DNA from: Mytilisepta virgata
Lineage: Eukaryota; Mollusca; Bivalvia; Mytilida; Mytilidae
DNA length: 64,000 nucleotides
Direction: 5' to 3'
Assembly: GCA_028015205.1 (NCBI GenBank)
Contig: CM051516.1
Location: 54,936,230 to 55,000,229 of the forward strand
Below are positions 25,378-36,185 of the stretch, piece by piece; the stretch's first letter is position 1, and each line of letters starts with the position of its first letter. The notes beneath the pieces were generated by a model, which ran no database searches, was not told where the DNA came from, and saw only the letters and a program-made list of their open reading frames with translations. Position numbers and translations under genes: made by a program.

Positions 25378-25707
25378 TTCAATTTCATTTTTTTAAAATT
25401 CATCTTCTTGGGTGCTTTCAGTTGCATGGGAAGATACCTTTCCTCTCTTTTAATGTTTTTCAGTAATTAAAAAGAGTGGAAGGGATAAAAACATTTACCA
25501 AGAGATAAACACATTTTTTATACTCCCTACTAAGGATTTTTTGAGAGAGGAAAAGAATCACTCTGTTTGTCCTGACAAACTCCTGTTTCCTTTGTTCAGA
25601 CCCTTTCAGAACATAACTGGGCAAAAGGTCGTGACGTGGAAACGTCGAACGAGTTTTCCTGTTCATATACTTTGAGGACAATCTAACATTAATTAACATT
25701 ACTCAAT

Positions 25708-25975
25708 GGTTTGTTAGATACTTATGACACTTCAGGCATCGTTATATACTTATGACACTTCATACATCGTTAGATACTTATGACACTTCAGGCATCGTTA
25801 GATACTTATGACACTTCAGACATCGTTAGATACTTATGACACTTCATACATCGTTAGATACTAATGACACTTCGTACATCGTTAGATACTTGTGACACTT
25901 CATACATCGTTAGATACATATGACACTTCACACATCGTTAGATACTTATGACACTTCATACATCGTTAGATTCTC
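25708..25975 (+). repeat. Minisatellite, 28-bp period, about 9-10 copies
   Basis: Unit GTTAGATACTTATGACACTT followed by CATACATC (or CAGGCATC). Very regular, inside the giant element. Confidence 0.92.
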
Positions 25976-26718
25976 ATATGGAGAAATGTATTTGACTAGC
26001 ATGTTTCCTGTGGGAATGGCTTTTTGCAATTCCCCTGTGTACTTATTGGGGATATTTTTTATTTTTTGTATTTTTTGTTGTTTAAGAACTGATGCAAAAT
26101 TTAGGGAAAGGGTTTGACTTTTCTAGAATTTTTTGACGCAACAATTTGTTAGTGTTTTTATTAGATTTCGGTACTGAGTTGAAGCCCTCAAAAGCAGGCG
26201 TATACTGTCAACATACAACATAGTTAGATAACAGTATAGGTGTACTGTCAATACAAAAATCTACACCTACTCAGTTCATCCTGAATATTAGAACTATCAC
26301 ATTCAAGATTTATAACATTCATGTACTTGAAAACAGATTCAAAATTTAAGTTCCAATATGTTTACCCAACAGATTCATTTTCAACAAGAATTAGAGAGGT
26401 AAGGCCTGTGACCTTGAAAACTGACAAATCAGGAAAGAATTCGCTCCAATTTGAAACCAGAAGAAAGAGGTTCACCAAAGGATATCAGATCATAATACAA
26501 AAATAACTAGAAATGTTATAATTGATAATAATTAAAATATACATACAGTAAAATAAATAGATATAATTGTATTTAATCAAACTTTATTATATAAAATTCT
26601 GCCACATATATTATCAGTGAAGAAATGGATTCTTAAATATATCATATATTAATTCTTAATTTGTGCTTTACACTGGCATTGGCATTTGAATTGAAATCTG
26701 AAAGGTGGTGGTAAAAAT

Positions 26719-27153
26719 TCATTTTTACCTTCAACAATCCAAGAATGGAATAATATCCAATTGAAATTCGTCACAATTCTTCATTGTAACCATTGTAACA
26801 TTTTTTTGAAGCGAAATTTAAATAAAAGCCCCACGTATTTCAACTACGGAACTCGGAAAGATCAAATATATCTCTCTAGACTTCGATTGGAATTTAGTTT
26901 ACTTAAAGATCATTTATTCCGTAAGAATTTGACGGAATCACGGCTTTGCACCTTTGGTCATGCAGAAACCACGTCACACTATTTGTTATAATGTTTCCAA
27001 TATTCAACAATTAGACGTGAAACTATAGCGCTTCTCTCACACAAAGATGTGAAATCATTACTCTATGGGAATAGTTTACTGTCTGCTGAAGAAAACAAAG
27101 AGATATTTTTAAGTGTATCTGAGTATATAAGGAAAACAAAACGCTTTATTTAG
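26719..27153 (+). pseudogene. LINE (non-LTR retrotransposon) C-terminal remnant
   Basis: The plus frame reads SFLPSTIQEWNNIQLKF, a diverged stretch, then YGTRKDQIYLSRLRLEFSLL, KDHLFRKNLTESRLCTFGHA and ETTSHYLL, an in-frame TAA, then CFQYSTIRRETIALL, to a final TAG. The pattern 'RLRLxxSxLxxHLF ... C-x-G-x-xETxxHYLLxCxxY' is typical of the C-terminal Cys/His region after the reverse transcriptase in several animal LINE families. The first Cys pair is degraded (CTFG). No upstream RT is present, so this is a 5'-truncated dead copy inside the giant element. Confidence 0.65.
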
Positions 27154-28218
27154 TTACATATTAGTACAACCTCTGTTATTATTTTGTTTTTTGAAGTTTT
27201 ATTATAATTTACTTGATCTAGACTGACATTTGTATAAAAAATATTTCAGTTGCAACAGAATTTTGTCTTGCATTAAAACATATAATGTTTAGTTTTTTGG
27301 ATAAAAAAAAACCATTGCTATGATGATTCCTAATTATTCATATTATAAATATTTTTCAGGAGACGGATTTATATAAGCATCCAGTTGCTTGTTTCCGAAT
27401 CCCATCTATCTTTAATATTGTGATGTGTGCTCGATTTTTTTTAATAAAATATGTTTATACTAAGGTGGTGTTTAATAAATCAAAATATATTATCAGTAAA
27501 TACGCAAACATATGTGATCATGCAAATGCGGAAATAAATCAATTTAGCATCTGTTAGACAAAGAATGACATGAATGATGCTAACTTAAAAACCCCGGCAA
27601 AGCAATGCCAAGCAATGGAAAAAAGGACTAGCTTAACATAAATGTAGACTGTGAAAATGAATACTGGTTGGTGTGTGTCCAACCGGCATCGAATTAAGAT
27701 AATTACCGAATGTGTATTCAATATCAACCATTGAAAAAGCAATAATATTTCCTTTTTTTATCTGGTAAACCAAAGGCAGGCTCTTCAGGTAAAGCCGGTA
27801 ACAAATGTACCATGCGAGTATGCGCTAAAACTGGACAAAGAATTCTTTTGAGGGGAATATTGATGTATATTATAGAACCCTCTGCCCTCAAGCTAACAAG
27901 GATTGCCAAAAGTTCATACACGCAAATTTGATTACTTGAATAAAAGGAAGGGATAGCACAATCAAAATGTGTAGTCTCAGTCAAAGTTGCGTCTTGCTTG
28001 TATTAAAGGATCTGGTTCACTCCATAAGTGTTTAGGTTACACTCCACTAATTATCTTAGTTTAGAGAAATGCACTCCCAGAATTTTATTAATTATTAGAG
28101 TTGGTAAAGTTTGACTACATAATAGATAAATAATGAATGTCTTAACCTCAAAATTGTAATATTGACTGAAAGAGGATAGATTTTAGTTTAAAAAAATACG
28201 AAAACATTAACTGATTTT
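27154..28218. other. No recognised gene
   Basis: AT-rich. The first part may be the 3' UTR of the LINE remnant. The rest, up to the right inverted arm, shows no transposase-like frame and no repeat I recognise. Confidence 0.35.
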
Positions 28219-30370
28219 GCTTCTGACAAGTAATGTCAGTGATGGGTTATATAACTTGTATAGTGACCTAAGAGAGAGTTGTCTTGTACCTACCTACAGT
28301 CAGTGATGAGTTATAGAACTTGTATAGTGACTTAGAGAGAGTTGTAGTGTACCTACCTACAGCCAGTGATGTGTTATAGAACTTGTATAGTGACTTAGAG
28401 GGAGTTGTAGTGTACCTACCTACGGTCAGTGATGAGTTATAGAACTTGTATAGTGACTTAGAGAGAATTGTAGTGTACCTACCTACAGCCAGTGATTTGT
28501 TATAGAACTTGTATAGTGACTTAGAGGGAGTTGTAGTGTACCTACCTACAGCCAGTGATAAGTTATAGAACTTGTATAGTGACTTAGAGAGAGTTGTAGT
28601 GTACCTACCTACAGTCAGTGATGAGTTATAGAACTTGTATAGTGACTAAAGAGAGAGGTGTGCTGTACCTACCTACAGTCAGTAATAAGTTGTAAACTTG
28701 TAAAGTGACCTCAGAGAGAGTTGTAGTGTACCTACCTACAGTCAGTGATGTGTTATAGAACTTGTATGGTGACTAAAGAGAGAGGTGTGCTGTACCTACC
28801 TACAGTCAGTAATGAGTTGTAAACTTGTATAGTGACCTCAGAGAGAGTTGTAGTTCACCTACCTACAGTCAGTGATGAGTTTTAAACTTGTATAGTGACC
28901 TAAGAGAGAGTTGTAGTGTACCTACCTACAGTCAGTGATGTGTTATAGAACTTGTATGGTGACTAAAGAGAGAGTTGTGCTGTACCTACCTACAGTCAGT
29001 GATGAGTAATAGAACTTGTATAGTGACTTAGAGAGAGTTGTAGTGTACCTACCTACAGTCAGTGATGAGTTTTAAACTTGTATAGTGACATAAGAGAGAG
29101 TTGTAGTGTACTTACCTACAGTTAGTGATGAGTCATAGAACTTGTATAGTGACTAAAGAGAGCGTTGTAGTGTATCTACCTACAGTCAGTGATGAGTTAT
29201 AGAACTTGTAAAGTGACTAAAGAGAGCGTTGTAGTGTATCTACCTACAGTCAGTGATGAGTTATAGAACTTGTATAGTGACCTCAGAGAGATTTGTAGTG
29301 TACCTACCTACAGTCAGTAATGAGTTGTAAACTTGTATAGTGACCTAAGAGAGAGTTGTAGTTCACCTACCTACAGTCAGTGATGAGTTATAGAACTTGT
29401 ATATTGACTTAGAAAGCGTCGTAGTGTACCTACCTACAGTCAGTGATGAGTTATAGAACTTGTATAGTGACCTCAGAGAGATTTGTAGTGTACCTACCTA
29501 CAGTCAGTAATGAGTTGTAAACTTGTATAGTGACTTAGAGAGAGTTGAAGTGCACCTACCTTCAGTCAGTGATGGGTTATAAAACTTGTATAGTGACTTA
29601 GAGGGAGTTGTGCTGTACCTACCTACAGTCAGTGATGGGTTATAAAACTTGTATAGTGACTTATAGAGAGTTATAGTGTGCCTACCTACAGTTAGTGATG
29701 TGTTATAGAACTTGTATAGTGACTTAGGAGAGAGTTGTAGTGCACCTACCTACAGTCAGTGATGAGTTATAGAACTTATATAGTGACTAAAGAGAGCGTT
29801 GTAGTGTACCTACCTACAGTCACTGATGAGTTATAGAACTTGTATAGTGACTAAGAGAGAGTTGAAGTGTGCCTACCTACAATTTGTGATGTGTTATAGA
29901 CCTTGTATAGTGATTTAGAGGGAGTTGTAGTGTATCTACTTACAGTCAGTGATGAGTTATAGAACTTGTATAGTGACTTAGAGAAATTTGTAGTGTACCT
30001 ACCTACAGTCAGTAATGAGTTGTAAACTTGTATAGTGACCTAAGAAAGAGTTGTAGTTCACCTACCTACAGTCAGTGATGTGTTATAGACCTTGTATATT
30101 GACTTAGAGGGAGTTGTAGTGTACCTACCTACAGTCAGTGATGAGTTATAGAACTTGTATATTGACTTAGAAAGCGTTGTAGTGTACCTACCTACAGTCA
30201 GTGATGTGTTATATAACTGGTATAGTGACCTAAGAGAGAGTTGAAGTGCACCTACCTTCAGTCAGTGATGGGTTATAGAACTTGTATAGTGACCTAAGAG
30301 AGAGTTGTAGTGTGCCTACCTACAGTCAGTGATGAGTTATAGAACTTGTATAGTGACTAAGTGACAATTC
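28219..30370 (-). repeat. Minisatellite of the right arm, about 63-bp period, about 34 copies
   Basis: Reverse-complement form of the left-arm array: GACTTAGAGAGAGTTGTAGT, GTACCTACCTACAGTCAGTG, ATGAGTTATAGAACTTGTAT. It is about 350 bp shorter than the left array and has different variant order, so the arrays have evolved separately. Confidence 0.93.
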
Positions 30371-32489
30371 AGTTGGAGTGTACCTACACAGTTGAACGTT
30401 TTTATGAAGTTATTAATATCTTTTTTTTTTTAATTTTTATCACATGATTTTTATTGTTACAGTATTTATATTTAATAAATTGTTATTTATTAGTTTTTAA
30501 CTAATTAGGTTGGTTAGTTTCGTTCTATGTTTGATTAATGTTTTTGAATTAAAGCCATTTTAATATGATTAAATCTTAATTGTTCCGGAGATTAGAAAAA
30601 AACCATAAGAAATGTTGATGAATCTTAACATAGAAAAAAGGATAAAACTTAAAAACATTTATGATTACACAGCTCAAATACACAAACAAGTAACACTTTA
30701 AATAACATAGAACTTAACTATACTTTACAACAAAACTTGCACTGGTTATTTACTTCAAAACTCAGTGAATTCGGATTAAAAAGTTATAGCTTGCTTCAAC
30801 ATTCCCAAAAAGAAAAGCAAGAACTAGAAACTAATAAATATATGGTTTGGTATATAAATACAATGCACATCGCCAATAAAATATTTTTACATACCATAAA
30901 CTTAAATTGACTAATGGAATTTTCAGCATGCTTGGAATGCACAATATTGAGGGCTTACCCATGTTGAAAGTGCTCATATCATACTGAATTACTATTTAAC
31001 AATTAATTTATGAGTGAGTTGGTGTTTTACGATTAAGCAAAAAAGAACTACAAACATGAAAAGAATTATAAAATGAATATGAAATGATGATGAGAAATAT
31101 GGAGATGGGTGGGATACAAATGAAAATTTAATTTTCACACGTTGGCCCACTATTTTCCCAATCGGGCATTTGGTATCTGACAACCATGCCCTGAGGACGA
31201 TTCAGACACCTCTGGTACACACCTTAAGCTAACGAACCCGAAACCAGAAACCCGAGACCCAAATTCATCTTTTACAACAAGCTTAGCTCTTCTGCAGGAT
31301 ATTTGCGACCCGGGAGTCCGCACTAAACTATTTTCCTATATAACTTTCTTTTAAAACTATTGCCGAATTAAATAGTATATATATATATATATATATATAT
31401 ACACAATAAAAGTCTTATAATTTTACTTTTGCATTCGTTTTTTGGAGGGGGTGTAAAGATTAAAAAAAGAATATACGTGTTGTTAAACTTATTCAAAAAA
31501 TAAATACCATTCGATTCTGAATATTATTACGTCTATAAATGATCATAACTCTAAGTGAGTTTGTGTGTAATGGGGGGGACGTCTTTATAGTACATAACAA
31601 GTTTACCAGTACACTGTGTACTAGTATTTGTAACCCTACCATCTTCATAAATTGAATTTTTGTTTGACTATATAGGGGAATACTTTTGAAGTGGTGAGTT
31701 CCGGGGTCTTCCTTTACCAGCCCTTTTAACAAAATGTCTGGAATAAGAGGAATAAAGAATAACGTACTAGATATCTTTGGAAATTGCATACAAAGAGGAC
31801 GACCATTTGATTCTGAGGGGAGGCCTTGCAGTTTTTGTAAGGCCTTGAAAAAGTTAAATAAATAATCTGGCCTCTTTCTTCAAGAAAATAAAAAAATAGG
31901 TAGAAAATTCAACATTAATCAAACCATCTTTATTTACTTTTCTTTTACCTGATTTTATTTCATGAAAATGGGTTAAAGGACGGCTTGGTAATATGGTTTT
32001 GAAATGGTGTAGGTTTGTATTAAACGTTTAGGGAAGTTTACCTATATGCGTAACCTTTTTTTAACAGTATATTAATTTTCTTTATATATTCATACATGTA
32101 TAATTTTAAGTGTATTTTGATTAAATAACCAACTTTGATCAGCTGTAAAGAAACATAAAATATCAATACTATCCTACAGTTTTCAGCGTAAATTATGCTT
32201 TTTGGATTAAAAAATACATTATAAGATTATAGTATCTAATTTTTCAGATTCAAAATATGAAAAGGGTGCATGGGTTTCAAAATTCCAGCTAGTGGCCCCC
32301 GATCCCTAAAGTGTAACACCCCCCTCCCCGAGTTCCTCCCCTCACCACACCCCTAAATAAGTATCATTATATATATTTGTATCTTAAAATTATCCGGAAA
32401 AAACATTCTTTTTCCGACATTGATTTGTGCATTAAATTTTTTATGAATATTAATGACCTACCTAGAATCGGTGAGAAATAGAATCAATC
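28219..32489 (-). repeat. Right inverted arm of the giant element
   Basis: Inverse copy of 14547-19230: the minisatellite inside, then about 2.1 kb of unique sequence (30370-32489) nearly identical to the left arm. Differences seen are a shorter TA tract, a broken poly-C run near 32319-32328, loss of AGCTTATT, and scattered single-base changes. Confidence 0.9.
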
Positions 32490-32503
32490 TTAATATCAAT
32501 TAT

Positions 32504-32565
32504 AAGGAGTGGGAAGGGAAACGACAGAATCCAAGTCACGATATCAGCACTTTAATATCAATTAT
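32504..32565 (+). repeat. Second copy of the 62-bp host duplication
   Basis: Direct repeat of the sequence at 14490-14546 plus 32490-32503. This copy is uninterrupted and shows the empty form of the insertion site (CTTTAATATCAATTAT). Confidence 0.8.
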
Positions 32566-33237
32566 TATTTCGACATCTCTTCTGATAGAACTTTAAATAT
32601 ATATAAGAGCACAATCTAAATAAAAATAGGACGTCCAACTACATTAGAAATGTGATTTTTGTGTGTAATAGGAATCCCATGCAGTTTAGACAAATGACTA
32701 TAAAAATACAATACTGTAAGATCTGTTAAGTTTCACTGGCATTGCTGCATCAGATTAAGATCTAAGATCGACAATCTGCAAAAATAAGTTGTTTTTTTAT
32801 GGCTTACCTAGCTTAGGAAAACTCTCCATTTAATTTAAGTTTAGCAATTTCTTCTCCTAATGAAAAATGTTCTGTACTGTTAGAATCTATGGTTATTTTA
32901 AAAAAATGTAATCATGATTCTTAGGTAACACTTGGATAATGAACATTATAGTGATGCACTGGTCTTAAGAAACACTTTTCTTGAAAGAACTACTATCACA
33001 AAGCTGAAAACAATCAAAATGCAAAAAAACAAACGGGTCAAAATTCAAAAAAATTACACATGTTACAGATCTCAGTCTTGTGTCTGTCCTGTTGCCATTA
33101 CAAAGCAAAGAAATATATTATTTTCTCTCTCATAATTTTGAAGATCATATTAAAATTATGGAATATAGACAGGCATTCAAACATTTTTTTAATATCTTTT
33201 CATCAAAAACTTGCAATAACTTCAATTTCATAAATGA
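32566..33237. other. No recognised feature
   Basis: AT-rich spacer between the giant element's target site and the next dispersed repeat. No supported gene. Confidence 0.35.
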
Positions 33238-34581
33238 CTAGAGGGTCTCAAGAGCCCGTATCGCTCACCTGGATTTAACTTTTCACATTGAGCAGGACTA
33301 AAAATTTAAGTGTTGCAGTCAATTTGGCTGGTTTTTCTATAGGGTCCTATGTTAAACTATGTTCATCATGGTCATCATGGTTGACAGTGCAGGTCAATGG
33401 ACAAATTTCTGAAAGAGGACCATCTAAGGACCAATGCTGCCAAGTTTAGTTCCAACAGAGACATATATAACATGTATATATTGTTATATATGTCTCTGGT
33501 TCCAATTAACTCAGTAGTTTCAGACGAGAAGATTTTTTAGTGAATTTTCCATAGGGTGCTATGTTAAACTAAGTTCGGCTGTGGCGGCCATCTTGGTTCA
33601 CAGTCTATGAAATGGGACACATTTCTCAAAGAGGACCTTCTAAGGACCATTGCTGCCAAGTATAGCTCAAATATGTCAAGTGGTTTCAGACAAGATTTTT
33701 CATGCAATACATTTTCCCATTGGGCCCTATGTTAAACTAATTTTGGCTGTGGCGGCCATCTTGGTTGACAGTCCGGATCTTCGGACAAATCTTTGAAAGA
33801 GAACCTCCTAAGGACCATTACTGCCAACTTTGGTTCCAATTGGCCTTGTAGATTCATAGAAGATTTTTTTAAATTCACACACCCTTTTTCTATTTTTAAT
33901 AACAGCAGCCATGTCGGTTGGAAGTCGGGGATGCCGACATAATTTTGGAAGGAGGCGACCCAAGGACCATTCCACCAAAGTTTGGTCTCAATTGGTCTAG
34001 TGGTTTTAGAGGAGAAGATCTTTAAAGGAAAGTTTAAGGTGGATGCTGTCTTTAAAGGGCAAACACTCCTATAAGGGATCAATCAATGATTTTGGTCATG
34101 CTGTCCTATTTGTAGATATAACTTTGTTGAACATTTTTGCTGTTTACAGTTTGTCTTTATCTGCAATAATAGTCAAGATAATAACCAAAAACTGCAAAAT
34201 TTCCTTAAAATTAACAATTCAGTGGCAATAACCCAACAAAGGGTGACCGATTCGTATGAAAATTTCATGGCAGTTAGATCCTGACCTGATGAACATTTTT
34301 ACTTCGTCAATTTTGCTCTAAATGCTTTAGTTTTTGAGATATAAGACAAAAACAGTAGTTTACCCCTATGTTGTATTTATAGCCTTGTCGGCCATGTTGG
34401 TTGGCAGGCCCGGTCATAGGACACATATTTTAAACTAGATACTTGTGGCCAAGTTTGGTTCCATTTGGCCCAGTAGTTTCAGAGGAGAAGATTTTTGTAA
34501 AAGTTAACGGACGACGGCGGACGACGACGGACGCCAAGTGATGAGAATAGCTCACTTGACCCTTTGGGTCAGGTGCCCTAA
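33238..34581. mobile_element. Dispersed repeat with CTAGAGG...CAGGTG ends, 6-bp duplication
   Basis: About 1.34 kb beginning CTAGAGGGTCTCAAGAGCC and ending in GGGTCAGGTGCCCTAA. It is flanked by AAATGA on both sides (33232-33237, 34582-34587). Internal blocks of about 200 bp repeat GCGGCCATCTTGGTT and TAAGGACCATTGCTGCCAAG. Homologous to 54367-55903 and 24809-25377 in the opposite orientation. A non-autonomous element is inferred from the flanking duplication; no coding capacity. Confidence 0.6.
33456..33498. mobile_element. 43-bp palindromic micro-insertion with 7-bp duplication
   Basis: CAGAGACATATATAACA and its exact inverse TGTTATATATGTCTCTG are separated by 9 bases. GTTCCAA flanks both sides (33449-33455, 33499-33505). 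It interrupts a block of the surrounding repeat that is intact elsewhere (AGTTCCAATT). The CAGAG tip and 7-8-bp duplication recall hAT elements; that assignment is inference. Confidence 0.7.
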
Positions 34582-35290
34582 AAATGATTCTACATATATT
34601 AACATGATATATGACATCTAAGATTTATAAACAGAAAATATCACAAATTTAAAGTAGTTCTTTCTGCTATAGGAGGTAAATCATATAATCAGAATTAAAA
34701 CAAATTCTAGAATTTCGTTTTTCATGTATTCAGTAAAAAGTACTGGTAACAGGAAAGACACCACAACATGAATAAGCCCTTTTTATATTATGAAATGACG
34801 ATTGAGAATAAGTACTATTCATACCATGGCTTTTAAGAGTTAACATATTGAATGAAACTAGCGCTTGTGCGAGTTGATTTAAATATGTTAACCAGTAAGC
34901 CATGGTATAAATCACTTGTGACAGAAATTAAACTGATTGACATGATTTTTTTCACCTTTGAACTTTCAATTAACCAATAAGGTGATAGTTATTTGCAGTG
35001 TCTTGTTACTTTGTATTTATATCATGTACTTGAATCCAAAATAAGACAAAATTAAAAATGTTGTAAGTTTTTATTGGCTCAAGTAAGTAACATTCAGTCG
35101 TTTGTTGGTTTTGTGGGAGGCGGAGCTTCATCTATATATGGTATAACATGCATCTTGTCCGTATTATACCATAGCTTAAACTCCACCGATTCTGTATATA
35201 TAATACAATGGAATTATGCTATAATATCAAGATCTGCATATTATACCATGCTTTCGTACATTCAGCAGAAATAAACAAATTATTTCCGAA
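34582..35290. other. No recognised feature
   Basis: AT-rich intergenic sequence, with no supported gene or repeat. Confidence 0.35.
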
Positions 35291-35365
35291 AAAGATCGAG
35301 GTCGATCGATCGATCTCGAGAGAGAGAATCCTGGGAATAATTAATTTAATTTGGCAGATGAGCCG

Positions 35366-35404
<39 letters not shown>

Positions 35405-35460
35405 CATGGAAAAATTTCATTTAATTTGGCAGATGAGCCGATGATTTTTCCGAATTACTT
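35291..35460. repeat. (GA)n microsatellite in a local tandem duplication
   Basis: GATCGATCGATC-type palindromes, then GAATCCTGGGAATAATT and TTTAATTTGGCAGATGAGCC. A pure GA tract follows (about 35373-35402), then a second copy of the same flanking text (TTTAATTTGGCAGATGAGCC). The GA tract sits between two tandem copies of about 65 bp. Confidence 0.85.
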
Positions 35461-35594
35461 TCTTGCATTTGCATGTTTTGTGGAGAGGGAGAAAGAACAA
35501 ATATAAAAGCAGGCTCTAAACTTTCATGGAAAAAAAAACACCGACTCAAAAGTGTTGGAAAAGCGTAATCCAAAACACTTTTCTTTGCAAAATA

Positions 35595-35760
35595 AATGGA
35601 TCGACTTATTGTTTGACGTCCAGTGGCAATTAATGCATATCAGGACGAGAACATGTTGATATGATATGAATGCAAACCCTGCTTTGTACTAGACCAACAT
35701 ATGCTGAGCGGGGTTTTAAACGTGCTAGTAGGTAGCTCACGAGGTAACAATCCGCAGGAA
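35595..35760 (+). repeat. Dispersed repeat, uninterrupted copy
   Basis: TTGTTTGACGTCCAGTGGCA, ATATCAGGACGAGAA and AACCCTGCTTTGTACTAGACC are continuous here. The same blocks near 11.24 and 12.73 kb are separated by an inverted-repeat element. Confidence 0.5.
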
Positions 35761-36185
35761 GACATATCAGTCCATTAGGAATCATTATACTGATCCGAGG
35801 CGACCAATCGCATAATAAAAGGACAAATGGTTACTCCATAAAATACCAAAGCAACCGGTAGTCTTATTGAATTGCTAGGTTAGATTGTACAAATCTGTAA
35901 TACCCCCAGGTTTCCCAAAAATATATAAAATAAAGCCTATTTAAAACATGTTTATTAAAACCAATGTAATAAAATAGAAAGAATAGCCTTTTTTATTCGT
36001 TTTGTACATAATCAAATAAAATCTTTACAGTTTCGACTTATGGTAAAACGGTTAGCTATATATTAATACCTTACATAAAGAGTGACAAGACAGAATATAA
36101 TTTTTCTGTTATAATAACAGTCATTAATTATTATTTCGTGTTATATTACATATATCTGTATAGAGCATTTAGAGGTTTGACAATC

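Larger units (their letters stand above)
14547..32489. mobile_element. Giant fold-back (Mutator/FB-like) element, about 17.9 kb
   Basis: The left end GATTGATTCTATTTCTCACC is the exact inverse of the right end. Both are flanked by a perfect 9-bp direct repeat, TTAATATCA (14538-14546 and 32490-32498). The arms are long: about 14547-19230 and 28219-32489. Each has about 2.1 kb of nearly identical unique sequence, then a minisatellite of about 63 bp period. The centre of about 9 kb is filled with other repeats and has no recognisable transposase. Mutator-like elements and Drosophila FB elements make 9-bp target duplications, and FB arms are also built of tandem repeats. Assignment to that group is inference. 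The element is presumably non-autonomous. Confidence 0.8.

Noticed and set aside
32932..33135. Short plus-strand frame before the dispersed repeat
   Set aside because: Lys-rich, low complexity, no recognisable motif or splice context.
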